This document shows, piece after piece, positions 53,288-63,092 of a stretch of DNA of 63,481 bases (its first letter is position 1; the number at the start of each line of letters is the position of its first letter). The position numbers were made by a program, and so were the translations under genes. Source of the stretch: Deltaproteobacteria bacterium (GTDB lineage Bacteria > Myxococcota_A > Polyangia > JACPQR01). The stretch is taken from the NCBI GenBank assembly GCA_016190375.1, contig JACPQR010000068.1, forward strand, positions 1-63,481. Reading direction: 5' to 3'. The notes beneath the pieces are model-generated. The model worked only from the letters and a program-made list of their open reading frames with translations. It did not search any database and had not been told where the DNA came from.

Positions 53288-54754
53288 ATGAAGGACCTCC
53301 TCGATGATCTTCTGAAGCGGCTCCGTGCGAAGGACGCGCCTTGCGTCGAATACGCGGACGCGCGCTGGGTGGAGGACCGTCGCGAGCAGCTCCGGGTACG
53401 CAACCGCGAGGTCACGGCCAGCTCGCGGGCTCGATCGAGCGGTGTCGGCATCCGGGTCCTCTCGCGGGGTGCCTGGGGGTTCTCGGCGACGAGCGACCTC
53501 CGCCCCGCGGCGATCGAGGCAGCGGCCGCGCGGGCGGTGGAGGTCGCGCACGCATCGGCTCTCGTGCCGAGGTCGCCGGTCCGGCTCGCCCGCGAGGAGC
53601 CCATGGTCGCAAGCTACGTCTCACCCCGAGGGAAGGACCCGTTCGAGGTGCCGCTCGACGACAAGATCCAGGTGCTGGTTCGCGCTTGCGATCGACTGCT
53701 GGACGGGCTCGGGCCATCGGGCACCGCTCAGGCACGGATGGACTGGGCCCTGGTGCGCAAGGTCTTCGTGTCCACCGAGGGCGCACGGATCGAGCAAGAC
53801 ACGCTCCACGGCGGCGCCGGCATCTCGTGCCTGGCCGTGGGTGACGACGGAGAGGCGCAGCGCCGCAGCTACCCGACGCACCAGGACGGCGGAGTCGAGC
53901 AGGGCGGCTGGGAGATCGTCGGGGCGCTCGATCTCGAGGGGAACGCCGAGCGCGTGCGCGAGGAGGCGATCGAGCTATGCACCGCGCCGCCCTGTCCCTC
54001 CGGCGAGCGCGACCTGATCCTCGAGGGCTCGCAGCTCGCGCTCCAGGTTCACGAGTCCTGCGGGCACGCCACGGAGCTCGACCGGATCCTCGGCACCGAG
54101 AAGAGCCTCGCGGGCGGATCGTTCCTCAGGCCGGAGATGCTGGGCTCGTTCCGCTACGGCTCGCCCATCATCGACATCGTCGCGGACGCCACCGCTCCCG
54201 GCGGGCTCGGCACCTTCGCGTACGACGACGAGGGCGTCGCGGCGCGGCCGGTCCCGCTGGTCGATCGGGGGATCCTCGTGGGCTTCCTGTCGAGCCGCGA
54301 GACCGCGGCGGAGATCGGCATCGATCGGTCGGGGGGCGCGATGCGCGCCGACGGGGCGCTCAGGGCCCCGCTCATCCGGATGGTCAACGTGAACCTGAAA
54401 CCAGGCAACGCAGGCACGCTCGAGGACCTCGTGCGGGACACGCGCGACGGGATCCTCATGGCGACCAACCGGAGCTGGAGCATCGACGACCTGAGGCTGA
54501 ACTTTCAGTTCGGCTGCGAGGCCGCGTGGGAGATCAAGGACGGCCGCAGGACGCGGCTCGTCAAGAACCCGATCTACGCGGGCGTGACGCCGCGCTTCTG
54601 GCAGAGCTGCGACGCGATCACCGGTCCGGCCGAGTGGCGGATCTGGGGCCTGCAGACCTGCGGAAAGGGCGAGCCCATGCAGCTCATGCACGTCGGCCAC
54701 GGCGCGTCGCCGGCGCGGTTCCGGTCGGTGAGCGTCGGGAGCTCGAGGCCATGA
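53288..54754 (+). CDS. tldD: TldD metalloprotease subunit
   Basis: 488 residues. With TldE/PmbA it forms a zinc protease that trims unfolded or modified peptides. The metal motif HESCGHATELDR (HExxxH) is near residue 258, and the C-terminal conserved Cys lies in GLQTCGKGEP. NPIYAGVTPRFWQSC is the usual C-terminal signature. Starts 11 nt after tRNA-Leu and overlaps pmbA by ATGA. Confidence 0.94.
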   Translation: MKDLLDDLLKRLRAKDAPCVEYADARWVEDRREQLRVRNREVTASSRARSSGVGIRVLSRGAWGFSATSDLRPAAIEAAAARAVEVAHASALVPRSPVRLAREEPMVASYVSPRGKDPFEVPLDDKIQVLVRACDRLLDGLGPSGTAQARMDWALVRKVFVSTEGARIEQDTLHGGAGISCLAVGDDGEAQRRSYPTHQDGGVEQGGWEIVGALDLEGNAERVREEAIELCTAPPCPSGERDLILEGSQLALQVHESCGHATELDRILGTEKSLAGGSFLRPEMLGSFRYGSPIIDIVADATAPGGLGTFAYDDEGVAARPVPLVDRGILVGFLSSRETAAEIGIDRSGGAMRADGALRAPLIRMVNVNLKPGNAGTLEDLVRDTRDGILMATNRSWSIDDLRLNFQFGCEAAWEIKDGRRTRLVKNPIYAGVTPRFWQSCDAITGPAEWRIWGLQTCGKGEPMQLMHVGHGASPARFRSVSVGSSRP

Positions 54755-56106
54755 CCGACTTGGGAATGCTGGCGATCCTGAAGGACGCGATCGGGCGCGC
54801 CGGGCTCGACCAGGTCGAGCTGTATTGCCGCCACTCCAGGCGCGGGATCTCGCGCTTCTCTCGGACCGAGCTCAACCAGAACGCCGCGATCGACGAGGCG
54901 GTGATCCACGCGAGGGTCGCCATGGCCGGCGGTCGGATCGGAGCGAGCACGACGTCGGTCTCGACCCCCGATGGGATCCTGGGCGCGATCCGCGATGCCG
55001 CCCAGGCCGCGCGCTGCGCTCCGCCGCTCGCGGACTTTCCCGGCTTCGCGCCAGCGTCGCCTGACGAGCCCGTCCCGCGATGGGCTCGATCGACCGCCGA
55101 GGCGAGCCCGTCCGATCGGGCCGAGATCCTTCGCGCCGCTCTGGCGCGCGTTCGCGAAGAAGGCCTGGACGCGGCCGGTACGCTGGAGACGACCCAGAAC
55201 GACGTCGCCGTGGTCACGACGGCCGGCGCGCGCAAGTTCGCGCGCGCCACGGCGGCCGGCGCGCGGCTGTTCGTCTCGGGGCCGGACTCCTCCGGGTTCG
55301 CGGGAGCGTTCCACAGGGACCTCGCCGCGCTCGACGTCGGCGAGCTGACCGACCGCGCCATCGAGCGGTGTCGCCGCGGCGCGAGCCCGGTCGCGCTCGA
55401 GCCAGGCGCGTACGACGTCGTCCTCGAGCCCGAGGCCGTGACCGAGCTCCTCGAGTGGCTGGCCTATTCCTCGCTGGGCGCCCGTGAGGTCGAGGACGGG
55501 TCGAGCGCCCTGGCCGGACGAATCTCCACCCGGATCACCGGCGACTGGGTGACCCTCGCCGACGACGCGACCGACTCGAGCGAGCTGGGGATGGGGCTGC
55601 CCTTCGACGCAGAGGGTACGAACCGCGCGCGAGTCCCCCTCATCGAGGGCGGCGTCGCCGCGGGCGTCGTGTACGACCGTGTGCACGCCGCTCGCGCCGG
55701 CAGGCCATCGACCGGGCACGCGCTACCCGGAGCCGTCGACGACGGTCCGTTGCCGTCGAACCTCTTCCTCGCGGCAGGCGACCGCACCATGGACGATCTG
55801 GTCGGGATGGTCGAGCGCGGCATTTACGTCTCGCGCTTCCACTACGTCAACGGCCTGGTCGACACGAGGCGCGCCGTGATGACCGGGATGACGCGCGACG
55901 GGACCTTCCTGATCGAGAATGGCCGGCTCGGTCGCGGCGTCGCCAACCTCCGCTTCACCGACAGCCTCCTCGAGGCCCTCGAGCGCGTCGAGGGAGCCAC
56001 GCGTGAGCGCCGCGCCGTCCCGAGCTGGTATTCCGACGGCGGCGCGCACGTCGCCCCGGCGATCCTCGTCCGTGCCTTCCGCTTCACCGGGGAGCGGGCT
56101 CCCTGA
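54751..56106 (+). CDS. pmbA: TldE/PmbA subunit, partner of TldD
   Basis: 451 residues of the TldD/PmbA fold without the HExxxH site, as expected for the partner. Family segments: GASTTSVSTPDG near the N-terminus, VVLEPEAVTELLEWLAYSS, GMGLPFDAEGTNRARVPLI and SRFHYVNGLVDTRRAVMTG. Translationally coupled to tldD. No modified-peptide precursor gene is adjacent, so a housekeeping role is more likely than peptide-natural-product maturation. Confidence 0.92.
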   Translation: MTDLGMLAILKDAIGRAGLDQVELYCRHSRRGISRFSRTELNQNAAIDEAVIHARVAMAGGRIGASTTSVSTPDGILGAIRDAAQAARCAPPLADFPGFAPASPDEPVPRWARSTAEASPSDRAEILRAALARVREEGLDAAGTLETTQNDVAVVTTAGARKFARATAAGARLFVSGPDSSGFAGAFHRDLAALDVGELTDRAIERCRRGASPVALEPGAYDVVLEPEAVTELLEWLAYSSLGAREVEDGSSALAGRISTRITGDWVTLADDATDSSELGMGLPFDAEGTNRARVPLIEGGVAAGVVYDRVHAARAGRPSTGHALPGAVDDGPLPSNLFLAAGDRTMDDLVGMVERGIYVSRFHYVNGLVDTRRAVMTGMTRDGTFLIENGRLGRGVANLRFTDSLLEALERVEGATRERRAVPSWYSDGGAHVAPAILVRAFRFTGERAP

Positions 56107-56113
56107 CGCCATC

Positions 56114-58870
56114 GTGTCGACCGCCGGAAAAGAGCCGCTCGGCGTGAAGCAGGCGCCGCTCGCCGGGGGCAGCGCCCAGCCGATCGCCGGCGGCATCCTC
56201 GCCGCGGTCGGCATCCTCGGGATGGCGTTCCTCATGGCGCGCGACGGCCACACCGTCTGGGGCGTGGGGGTCGGCATGCTCCTCGACGCCGTGGCGGCGC
56301 TCGGGCTCGTCGGGCTCCTCTGCATGTTCCGGACGCCGGCCGGCGTGGACCAGCGGGCCGGCGTCGAACCGCAAGCCGCGGGCTCGCCGTACCGCGACGC
56401 TCCGATGGGCGCCGGGCCCGCGACCGGCCCGAGCACGATCCGGCCCGAGGCGGTCGTCCTTCTGGTGGGCGCCATCGTGATGATCCCCGGGCTGACCTTT
56501 GGCCTGTGGGACCCATGGGAGACCCACTACGGCGAGGTTTCGCGCGAGATCCTCTGCCGCGACGACTGGATCAGCCTCTGGTGGCAGGACGAGTGGTTCT
56601 GGTCGAAGCCGATCGGCCTGTTCTGGATGAGCGCGATCTCGCTGGCGGTCCTCGGGGTCGACTACCATCCCGACGGCGGCGCGGGCGGCCACCAGTCGCA
56701 CGCCATGCTCCCGGTGGGCTTCTTCCTCGGCGCGATTGCGTGGCTCGCGCTGTGGAGCGCCTTGCGGGTCTGGCGCCGCGACGGGCTGAAGGCGGGGCTG
56801 TGGCGAGCCGCGTGGGTCCTTTCCCTCCTGGGCCTCCTGCTACGCGAGCTCGTGGTCGCCCAGGCCACCGGCAGGATGCTCGAGCTCGCGCTGCGGCTCC
56901 CGGTCGTGCTTTCGGCGCTCGCCGCGCTCTGGGTGCTCGCGTGGTCCGTGCACCGGGTCTTCGGCCAGCGTGCCGCGCTCCTGTCCGGAATCACGCTCGC
57001 GACGATGCCGCACTTCTTCTTCCTGTCGCACCAGGCGATGGTCGACATGCCGTTCGTCGCCGGCCTGACGGTGGCCGTCTGTCTGCTCATGGCGGCCTGG
57101 ACCGTTCCCGACCACGAGCTCGCCCCGGCGCGGGAGGTGCGCATCGGGCGGTTGACGGTCGAGCTCTCTCTGGCACACGCGGTCGTGTTTGCCTTGATCG
57201 TGGTGGCGCTGCCCCAGATCGTTTACCTGGCGACGCGCCACCTCACGATCGGCGACGGGTTGAGCTTCCACGCAGATCGGTTCTGGTCCGGGTCCGCCGA
57301 GAACGGCACGATGCGACAGCAAGGGCCGTTCGTTCCTGCTCTGCCGCCGCTGCTGCAGGCCGTGATCTTCGCCGCCCCGCTGGCCTTCGCGCTCGTCTGG
57401 AGCAGCCGGGAGCGGCGGATGCGTCCCGTCCTCATGCTCGCGTTCTACGGCTTCGGCGCCCTGTCGCTGATGTCGAAGGGTCTTCCCGGAGTGCTCCTGC
57501 CGGGTCTCATCGCGCTCGGCGCGCTCGTGGTCTCGGGGCGCTGGAAGATCCTGGGCGAGCTCCGCATCCTGTCGGGCGCGGCGATCGTCGCCTCGGTGGG
57601 CCTGCCCTGGTACGTGGCGATGTTCACGCGCCACGGCCCGCGGTTCACGGACAGGCTGCTCATCCACGACCACATCAACCGCCTCGCGGTGGGAGTGCAT
57701 GGCGACACCGGCTCGGTCCAGTACTTCATCGCCCAGCTCGGCTACGCGACTTTTCCCTGGTGCGCCCTCGCGCTCGTCGGCTTGGCCGCGATCCTGATGG
57801 GACGCGTAGAACGCCAAACGGACCGCGACGAGGCGCACCGGCTCGTCTTCCTCTGGTTCGCCCTCTCGTTCGCGCTCTTCTCGGTGATGGTGACCAAGTT
57901 CCATCACTACATCTTCCCGGCGGTGCCGCCCCTGGCGATCCTCATCGGCATCTTCCTCGACCGCTTCCTCGACACCACCGCGTCCGAGCCCCCGCCGGTC
58001 GCGCCGCTCGCCTACCGGGTCGCCTGGGTCCTGGCGGTGCCGGCGCTCGTGCTGGTGCCGGTCTGGGCCCTCGCGACCCGCGCGGAGCCGCTCTGGGACC
58101 CCGTGCGCGACCTACCCGTGTTGCGCTGGCTGGGCCCCGGCTGGCTGGCGGTGGTCGCCTGCGCCGCGATCGGGTGGTGGCTCGCCGGCCGTGCCAGGGT
58201 GATCCAGCCCCGGGAAGAGGACCCGTGGCTCAGGTCCAGCCTCGGCGCCGCGCTGCTCGGTGGCGTCGCGGTCGTCGCGCTGGTCGGACGCGACCTGGCC
58301 GACACCGCCTCCACGGGCAGGCCCAAGGGCTACGAGAGGCTGATCGACCTCTACGTCTACAACTACACTCGCGCCTGGCCGCAAGGCGCCGAGTACGACT
58401 TCTCGCCGGCCCTCGGCGCGTTCGCGATCGTGGGCATGCTCGTCGTGCTCCTCCTGGTCAGCTCGCGCCTGCGGAAGGTCGGCGTGCACGCTCTCGTGGC
58501 CCTGGCCTTCGGCTTCTCCCTCTGGGCCCAGCACGTCTACATGCATCGCCTGACGCCGCACTGGTCGCAGCGGCACCTGATCGACACCTACTACGCCAAG
58601 CGCCGCTCCCGGGACGAGCGCCTCGTCGCCTGGCAGATGAACTGGAAGGGCGAGAACCTGTACACCGGCGGCCGTGCGGTCATCTACGTGTCGCTCGACA
58701 ACGCCGACTTCGAGCGCTGGATCGGACGCCACCGCGGCCAGACGCATTACTTCATCCTCGAGCGCGGCCGCCTCGCGAACCTGCGCCGAGTCCTCGGAAA
58801 GGACGAGGGTTCGAGCCCGGTCGTCGATGACACGTGCAACAAGTTCGTGCTCGTCAGGGCGCGGCTTTGA
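56114..58870 (+). CDS. Large GT-C (ArnT/PMT-like) membrane glycosyltransferase
   Basis: 918 residues from a GTG 7 nt after the pmbA stop. Two membrane segments and a linker occupy the first 115 residues. The ArnT-like catalytic loop follows (LWDPWETHYGEVSREILC, then DEWFWSKPIGLFWMSA), with acidic residues in the position of the lipid-carrier glycosyltransferase motif. At least ten further membrane segments follow, and the C-terminus is a large periplasmic domain (WSQRHLIDTYYAKRRSRDER). It probably transfers a sugar from an undecaprenyl carrier to lipid A or a surface glycan; the acceptor is unknown. Confidence 0.8.
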   Translation: MSTAGKEPLGVKQAPLAGGSAQPIAGGILAAVGILGMAFLMARDGHTVWGVGVGMLLDAVAALGLVGLLCMFRTPAGVDQRAGVEPQAAGSPYRDAPMGAGPATGPSTIRPEAVVLLVGAIVMIPGLTFGLWDPWETHYGEVSREILCRDDWISLWWQDEWFWSKPIGLFWMSAISLAVLGVDYHPDGGAGGHQSHAMLPVGFFLGAIAWLALWSALRVWRRDGLKAGLWRAAWVLSLLGLLLRELVVAQATGRMLELALRLPVVLSALAALWVLAWSVHRVFGQRAALLSGITLATMPHFFFLSHQAMVDMPFVAGLTVAVCLLMAAWTVPDHELAPAREVRIGRLTVELSLAHAVVFALIVVALPQIVYLATRHLTIGDGLSFHADRFWSGSAENGTMRQQGPFVPALPPLLQAVIFAAPLAFALVWSSRERRMRPVLMLAFYGFGALSLMSKGLPGVLLPGLIALGALVVSGRWKILGELRILSGAAIVASVGLPWYVAMFTRHGPRFTDRLLIHDHINRLAVGVHGDTGSVQYFIAQLGYATFPWCALALVGLAAILMGRVERQTDRDEAHRLVFLWFALSFALFSVMVTKFHHYIFPAVPPLAILIGIFLDRFLDTTASEPPPVAPLAYRVAWVLAVPALVLVPVWALATRAEPLWDPVRDLPVLRWLGPGWLAVVACAAIGWWLAGRARVIQPREEDPWLRSSLGAALLGGVAVVALVGRDLADTASTGRPKGYERLIDLYVYNYTRAWPQGAEYDFSPALGAFAIVGMLVVLLLVSSRLRKVGVHALVALAFGFSLWAQHVYMHRLTPHWSQRHLIDTYYAKRRSRDERLVAWQMNWKGENLYTGGRAVIYVSLDNADFERWIGRHRGQTHYFILERGRLANLRRVLGKDEGSSPVVDDTCNKFVLVRARL

Positions 58871-59002
58871 GTGACGGCGCATCTAGAACACCGTACGCGC
58901 GGACGGCGAGTCGCGCCTCCCGCTTCTCGATTGCCGAGTAGCCGTGCTACAAGTCGCGGATCGCGGACGCGCCGAGGGACCGGCGCCGAGGAGACGTGAC
59001 CC
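58871..59002. other. Intergenic region before the MEDS genes
   Basis: 132 nt. A GAGGAG ribosome-binding site at 58988-58993 serves the ATG at 59003. No clear promoter was found. Confidence 0.4.
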
Positions 59003-59620
59003 ATGGCGACCGGCACGAAGGATCGACGAAGCTCGGGAATCGCTCTGGTGGGCGAGCTGCCCTGGGGCAGCCACTTCTGCCAGTTCTACAAGACCCAGGA
59101 GGACATGATCGACATCGTCGTGCCCTACTTCCGGGCGGGGCTCGAGAGTAACGAGCTCTGCATCTGGGTGACGTCGGACTTCCTCACCACCGCCGACGCC
59201 CTCGAGGCCTTGAGGCGCGGCGTCCCCGCCTTCTCGGACTACGTCGCGACGAAGCAGATCGAGGTCTTCCCGCACACCGACTGGTACCTCAAGGGCGGGA
59301 GCTTCGACCTCAGGCGTACCCTCGACATGTGGATGGCCAAGCACGACGAGGCGCTCGCACGGGGCTTCGCCGGGCTCAGGGTCAGCGGCACGCCCTACTG
59401 GATCGAGAGCAAGAAGGACTGGGACGACTTCGCCGCGTACGAGGCGGAGATCAACAACGTGATCGGAGGAACCAAGCTCCTTGTGCTCTGCACCTACTCG
59501 CTCCAGAAGTGCGGCGTCGTCGAGATCCTCGACGTCGTGAAGAACCACCAGTTCGCGCTGGCCATGAACCAGGGCAAGTGGCAGGTCGTGACCATGCCTG
59601 CAGCCGGCTGCTGCGAATAG
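59003..59620 (+). CDS. Single-domain MEDS sensory protein
   Basis: 205 residues composed almost entirely of one MEDS (DcmR-type sensory) domain: VGELPWGSHFCQFYKTQEDM, VPYFRAGLESNELCIWVTSD, then a C-terminal VEILDVVKNHQFALAMNQG. Such domains occur with histidine kinases and anti-sigma partners in methanogens, methylotrophs and soil bacteria; the ligand is unknown. The next gene begins with a homologous domain in the same frame, separated only by this gene's TAG, so the two are tandem duplicates. Confidence 0.82.
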   Translation: MATGTKDRRSSGIALVGELPWGSHFCQFYKTQEDMIDIVVPYFRAGLESNELCIWVTSDFLTTADALEALRRGVPAFSDYVATKQIEVFPHTDWYLKGGSFDLRRTLDMWMAKHDEALARGFAGLRVSGTPYWIESKKDWDDFAAYEAEINNVIGGTKLLVLCTYSLQKCGVVEILDVVKNHQFALAMNQGKWQVVTMPAAGCCE

Positions 59621-59665
59621 GCGACTCGCGCTTCGCGACTCGAGCCTCGGCACGACCAGGGAGCG

Positions 59666-62164
59666 ATCGCCACGACGCCATTCGAACAGCGCCCCTCCGG
59701 GATCCGGTCCGTCGGCGAGCTGCCGTGGGGCAGCTCGTTCTGCGTGTTCTACGCGTCGAAGAGGGAGCAGCTCGAGGTGCTCGTCCCGTTCCTCGTGGCG
59801 GGCCTCGGGAGCAACGAGCTCTGCTCCTGGGAAGTCGTCCCGCCGCTGACCGTCGAGGAGGCGACGAGGGCGCTCGGCGAAGGTGTGCCCGACCTCGCGG
59901 AGCGCCTCGCGGTCGGCCAGATCGAGCTCGTACCCCGGCACCAGACCCCTCGGACCGCCGAGGCGCTCGAGCGGCAGCTCGACAAGGCGCTACTGGCCGG
60001 CTTCGACGGCCTCAGGCTCGTCCGCCACATGGGACTGCAGGCGAGGGCTCCCGCCGCCGAGGCGCAGGCCATCCGCCGGCTCAACGTGATCGCCGCAGTC
60101 CTCCATCCGAGGTCGGAGCTCGATGCCGTCGGCATGATGAAGCTCGTGCAGGACCACCGCTTCGCGCTCGTCCACGAGTCGGGCAGGTGGGAGGTCCTTG
60201 AAGGCTCCGAGGTGCGAACCGTCCGCGACGCGCTCGAGCGCAGCGAGCAGAAGCTGAAGTCGCTGTTCGGAAACATGTCGGAGGGGTTCGCCTACCACCG
60301 CATCGTGCTCGATGCCGAGGGCAGGCCCTGCGACTACGTGTTTCTCGAGGTGAACGCCTCGTTCGAGCGCCTCACCGGCCTGTCCGCCGAGCGGATCCTC
60401 GGCCGGAGGGTCACGCAGGTCCTCCCGGGCATCGAAGTGGAGCCGACGGACTGGATCGGCCGGTACGGGCGCGTCGCGCTCACGGGCGAGCCTGCGCAGT
60501 TCGAGAGCCACGCTGCGCCGCTCGACAAGTGGTTCGCCGTCTCGGCCTTCAGCCCGCTAAAGGGCTACTTTGCCGTCACCTTCTCCGACATCACCGGCCG
60601 CAAGCGTGCGGAGGCGGAGCGGCAGGCGGCCGAGGAGCGCCTGCTCGTGACCCTGAGGAGCATCGGGGACGCCGTCATCGTCACGGACACCCAGGGCCGA
60701 GTCACGCTCATGAACCGCGTCGCCGAGAGCCTGACAGGGTGGAGCGAGGCCGAGGCGCAGGGACGGCTGCTGAGCGAGGTCTTCCACATCGTAAACGAGG
60801 ACACCGGGGCGGTCGCAGAGGATCCGGTTCGCAACGTGATCGACAGCGGCTGCGTCGTGGGGCTCGCCAACCACACGGCCCTCGTCGCCAGGGACGGGAG
60901 GCAAATCGCCATCGCCGACAGCGCCGCGCCCGTGCAGAGCGAGGCCGGGCTGCTCGGCGTCGTGCTCGTGTTTCGCGACGTCACCTCGGAGCGGCAGGCG
61001 GAGCAGGCGCTCCTCGAGAGCCAGGCGCGGCTCAGCGCGGCAAACAGCCAGCTCCTGCAGAGCGACAAGCGCAAGGACGAGTTCCTCGCGATCCTCTCGC
61101 ACGAGCTGCGAAACCCCCTCGCGCCGATCACGAACAGCCTCTACGTGCTCGAGCGTGCCGCGCCAGGCGGGAGCCAGGCCCTGCGGGCGAGGGAGGTCAT
61201 CGACCGTCAGGTGGGCCAGCTCACGCGTCTCGTCAACGATCTTCTCGACGTGACGCGGATCTCCCGCAACAAGATCCAGCTCCAGCGGCAGCGCCTGGAC
61301 CTCGGCGAGGTGGTCAGACGCAGCGCGGAGGACCAGCGATCGCTGTTCGACCGGGCCGGGCTCCACCTGGGGTCGGCCATGCCGGCCGAGCCGGTCTTCG
61401 TGAACGCCGACGAGACGCGGCTGGCCCAGGTGCTCGGGAACCTCCTCCAGAACGCCGCGAAGTTCACGGCTCGCGGCGGGACCGCCACGGTGACGGTCGG
61501 CGCCGATCGATCGCGGGGGCATGCGATCGTGCGCGTGAGCGACACCGGCGTAGGCATGACGCCCGAGACGCTCGCGGGCCTGTTCCAACCGTTCATGCAG
61601 GCCGACCAGACGCTGGATCGCACCAAGGGCGGCCTCGGTCTCGGGCTCGCGCTCGTGAAGGGCCTCGTGGAGCTGCACGGCGGAGAGGTGAGCGCCTACA
61701 GCGAGGGCCTGGGCAGGGGCACGCTGTTCACCGTACGGCTGCCCATCGATTCGGGGGTGCAAGCCGGCCCGCTCGCTGCCAAGTCCGGCACCAAGCGCAA
61801 CAGGCGACGCGTCCTGATCATCGAGGACAACATCGACGCTGCGGACACGCTTCGCATGGCGCTCGAGATCGGGGACCATGACGTGGCGGTCGCCCACAAC
61901 GGGCCCGAGGGTCTCTCGAAGGCCCGCGACTTCCAGCCCGAGGTCGTGCTCTGCGACATCGGGCTTCCCGGCATGGACGGCTTCGCGGTCGCACGCGCGT
62001 TTCGCGCCGACGAAGCGCTGAGGCGCGTCGTCCTCGTCGCCCTCAGCGGCTACGCGCAGCCCGAAGACCAGCAGCGTGCCCTCGAGGCCGGCTTCGAGCG
62101 CCACCTCTCCAAGCCGCCGAGCCTCGAGGCGATCGAGGAGCTGCTCGGGAGCTCGAGCGAGTAG
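59666..62164 (+). CDS. MEDS-PAS-PAS hybrid histidine kinase, possibly with an ATC start
   Basis: 832 residues from ATC 59666. An N-terminal MEDS domain (VGELPWGSSFCVFYASKREQ) is followed by two PAS domains (about residues 215-330 and 340-455). HisKA has FLAILSHELRNPLAP and HATPase_c has NLLQNAAKF, DTGVGMTP and GLGLGLALVKGLVEL. A receiver domain has IIEDN and CDIGLPGMDGF, with a C-terminal LSGYAQPED. No ATG, GTG or TTG precedes the MEDS core; the first, GTG 59744, would delete it. The ATC aligns exactly with the ATG of the upstream paralogue. The 3' end overlaps the convergent phosphopantetheinyl transferase by 122 bp. Confidence 0.82.
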   Translation: MATTPFEQRPSGIRSVGELPWGSSFCVFYASKREQLEVLVPFLVAGLGSNELCSWEVVPPLTVEEATRALGEGVPDLAERLAVGQIELVPRHQTPRTAEALERQLDKALLAGFDGLRLVRHMGLQARAPAAEAQAIRRLNVIAAVLHPRSELDAVGMMKLVQDHRFALVHESGRWEVLEGSEVRTVRDALERSEQKLKSLFGNMSEGFAYHRIVLDAEGRPCDYVFLEVNASFERLTGLSAERILGRRVTQVLPGIEVEPTDWIGRYGRVALTGEPAQFESHAAPLDKWFAVSAFSPLKGYFAVTFSDITGRKRAEAERQAAEERLLVTLRSIGDAVIVTDTQGRVTLMNRVAESLTGWSEAEAQGRLLSEVFHIVNEDTGAVAEDPVRNVIDSGCVVGLANHTALVARDGRQIAIADSAAPVQSEAGLLGVVLVFRDVTSERQAEQALLESQARLSAANSQLLQSDKRKDEFLAILSHELRNPLAPITNSLYVLERAAPGGSQALRAREVIDRQVGQLTRLVNDLLDVTRISRNKIQLQRQRLDLGEVVRRSAEDQRSLFDRAGLHLGSAMPAEPVFVNADETRLAQVLGNLLQNAAKFTARGGTATVTVGADRSRGHAIVRVSDTGVGMTPETLAGLFQPFMQADQTLDRTKGGLGLGLALVKGLVELHGGEVSAYSEGLGRGTLFTVRLPIDSGVQAGPLAAKSGTKRNRRRVLIIEDNIDAADTLRMALEIGDHDVAVAHNGPEGLSKARDFQPEVVLCDIGLPGMDGFAVARAFRADEALRRVVLVALSGYAQPEDQQRALEAGFERHLSKPPSLEAIEELLGSSSE

Positions 62165-62816
62165 CGGAGGCGCCCGTCCGGCGAGCAATCTCAGGGACGA
62201 TCGCCGCTGCGAACGCGACGAACCGGCCATCGTGCGAGAGGCTCACGTCCGCGCCCGGGCACGGACGGCCGTCGCAGAGGAGCACCGGCGGGCCGAACCC
62301 GTCCCAGCTTTCCTCGAGCGGCGCGCGCTCGATCGCCAGGGCCGCGGCCGGCCGGCCAACCGAGCGCGCCACGCGCACGCACGCAAGGCGCCGTGCGGCC
62401 ACGCCGGCATCAGCCCGGGGACCACCGGTGGTGAAGGCCACCCGGCGCACGTCCGACAGCGGCGCTCTTGCGCCGGTCGACGCCACCGCGTGCACCGCTC
62501 CGTCCACGCGGCGATCAATCCAGAGGCGCAGTCGCACGCCCTCGAACCGAACCGAGCGAAGGTCGGCGGCGACGCCGAGCCGCCGGTGCGCGAAGCCCGG
62601 GGCGCACCCGAGCTTGACGAGGACCTTGTAGGCGGCCTCCTTGGCCGCGAACATCGTCCACAGGAGCACCTTCGGGTCCGACGCCGACCGGACCCGCGCC
62701 CGCTCGGCCGGATCGCAGACGCGCTCGACGAACCGATCGCGGAGGTGCGATGAGGCGATGTCCGGATCGTCGAGGTCGACGACGTCGTTGCCGACGAGGT
62801 CCTCTGCGGCGGCCAC
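62043..62816 (-). CDS. Sfp-type 4'-phosphopantetheinyl transferase
   Basis: 257 residues. Activates carrier proteins by transferring phosphopantetheine from CoA. Motifs: VGNDVVDLDDPD near the N-terminus, WTMFAAKEAAYK (metal-binding Glu and CoA site) and VSLSHDGRFVAFAAA. The last 40 residues lie in the antisense of the histidine-kinase receiver domain and look non-conserved, so the gene may have lost an earlier stop. It follows the acyl carrier protein gene, its likely substrate. Confidence 0.82.
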   Translation of the reverse strand: MAAAEDLVGNDVVDLDDPDIASSHLRDRFVERVCDPAERARVRSASDPKVLLWTMFAAKEAAYKVLVKLGCAPGFAHRRLGVAADLRSVRFEGVRLRLWIDRRVDGAVHAVASTGARAPLSDVRRVAFTTGGPRADAGVAARRLACVRVARSVGRPAAALAIERAPLEESWDGFGPPVLLCDGRPCPGADVSLSHDGRFVAFAAAIVPEIARRTGASATRSSSRAAPRSPRGSAAWRGGARSRPRGHAAGLRAARSR

Positions 62817-62826
62817 GCGGCGTGCC

Positions 62827-63072
62827 CTACTGGTTCGCGAGGATCAGCTTGACCGCGTCGCCGACGGTCTTGACCTTGTCCGCGTCCTCGTCCTTGACCT
62901 CGATCCCGAACGTGTCCTCGATCTCGAGGACGACGTCGACGAGGCGCGCCGAGTTGACCTTGAGGTCCTTGAGGATCGAGGTCTCCATCGCGACGCTCGC
63001 GAGCGCGTCGGTGTTCTTGACGAACGGCTTGAGGATCGAGACGACCTTGTCGAGCGCTTCCTGCTGGTTCAT
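62827..63072 (-). CDS. Acyl carrier protein
   Basis: 81 residues. The attachment site reads LKVNSARLVDVVLEIE; the Ser is present but the preceding Asp of the usual DSL motif is Asn, and Leu after Ser is Ala. This suggests a specialised carrier rather than the housekeeping AcpP. It lies between a ketosynthase and a phosphopantetheinyl transferase on the same strand. Confidence 0.87.
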   Translation of the reverse strand: MNQQEALDKVVSILKPFVKNTDALASVAMETSILKDLKVNSARLVDVVLEIEDTFGIEVKDEDADKVKTVGDAVKLILANQ

Positions 63073-63092
63073 GACGGTTCTCCGTTCCGGGG

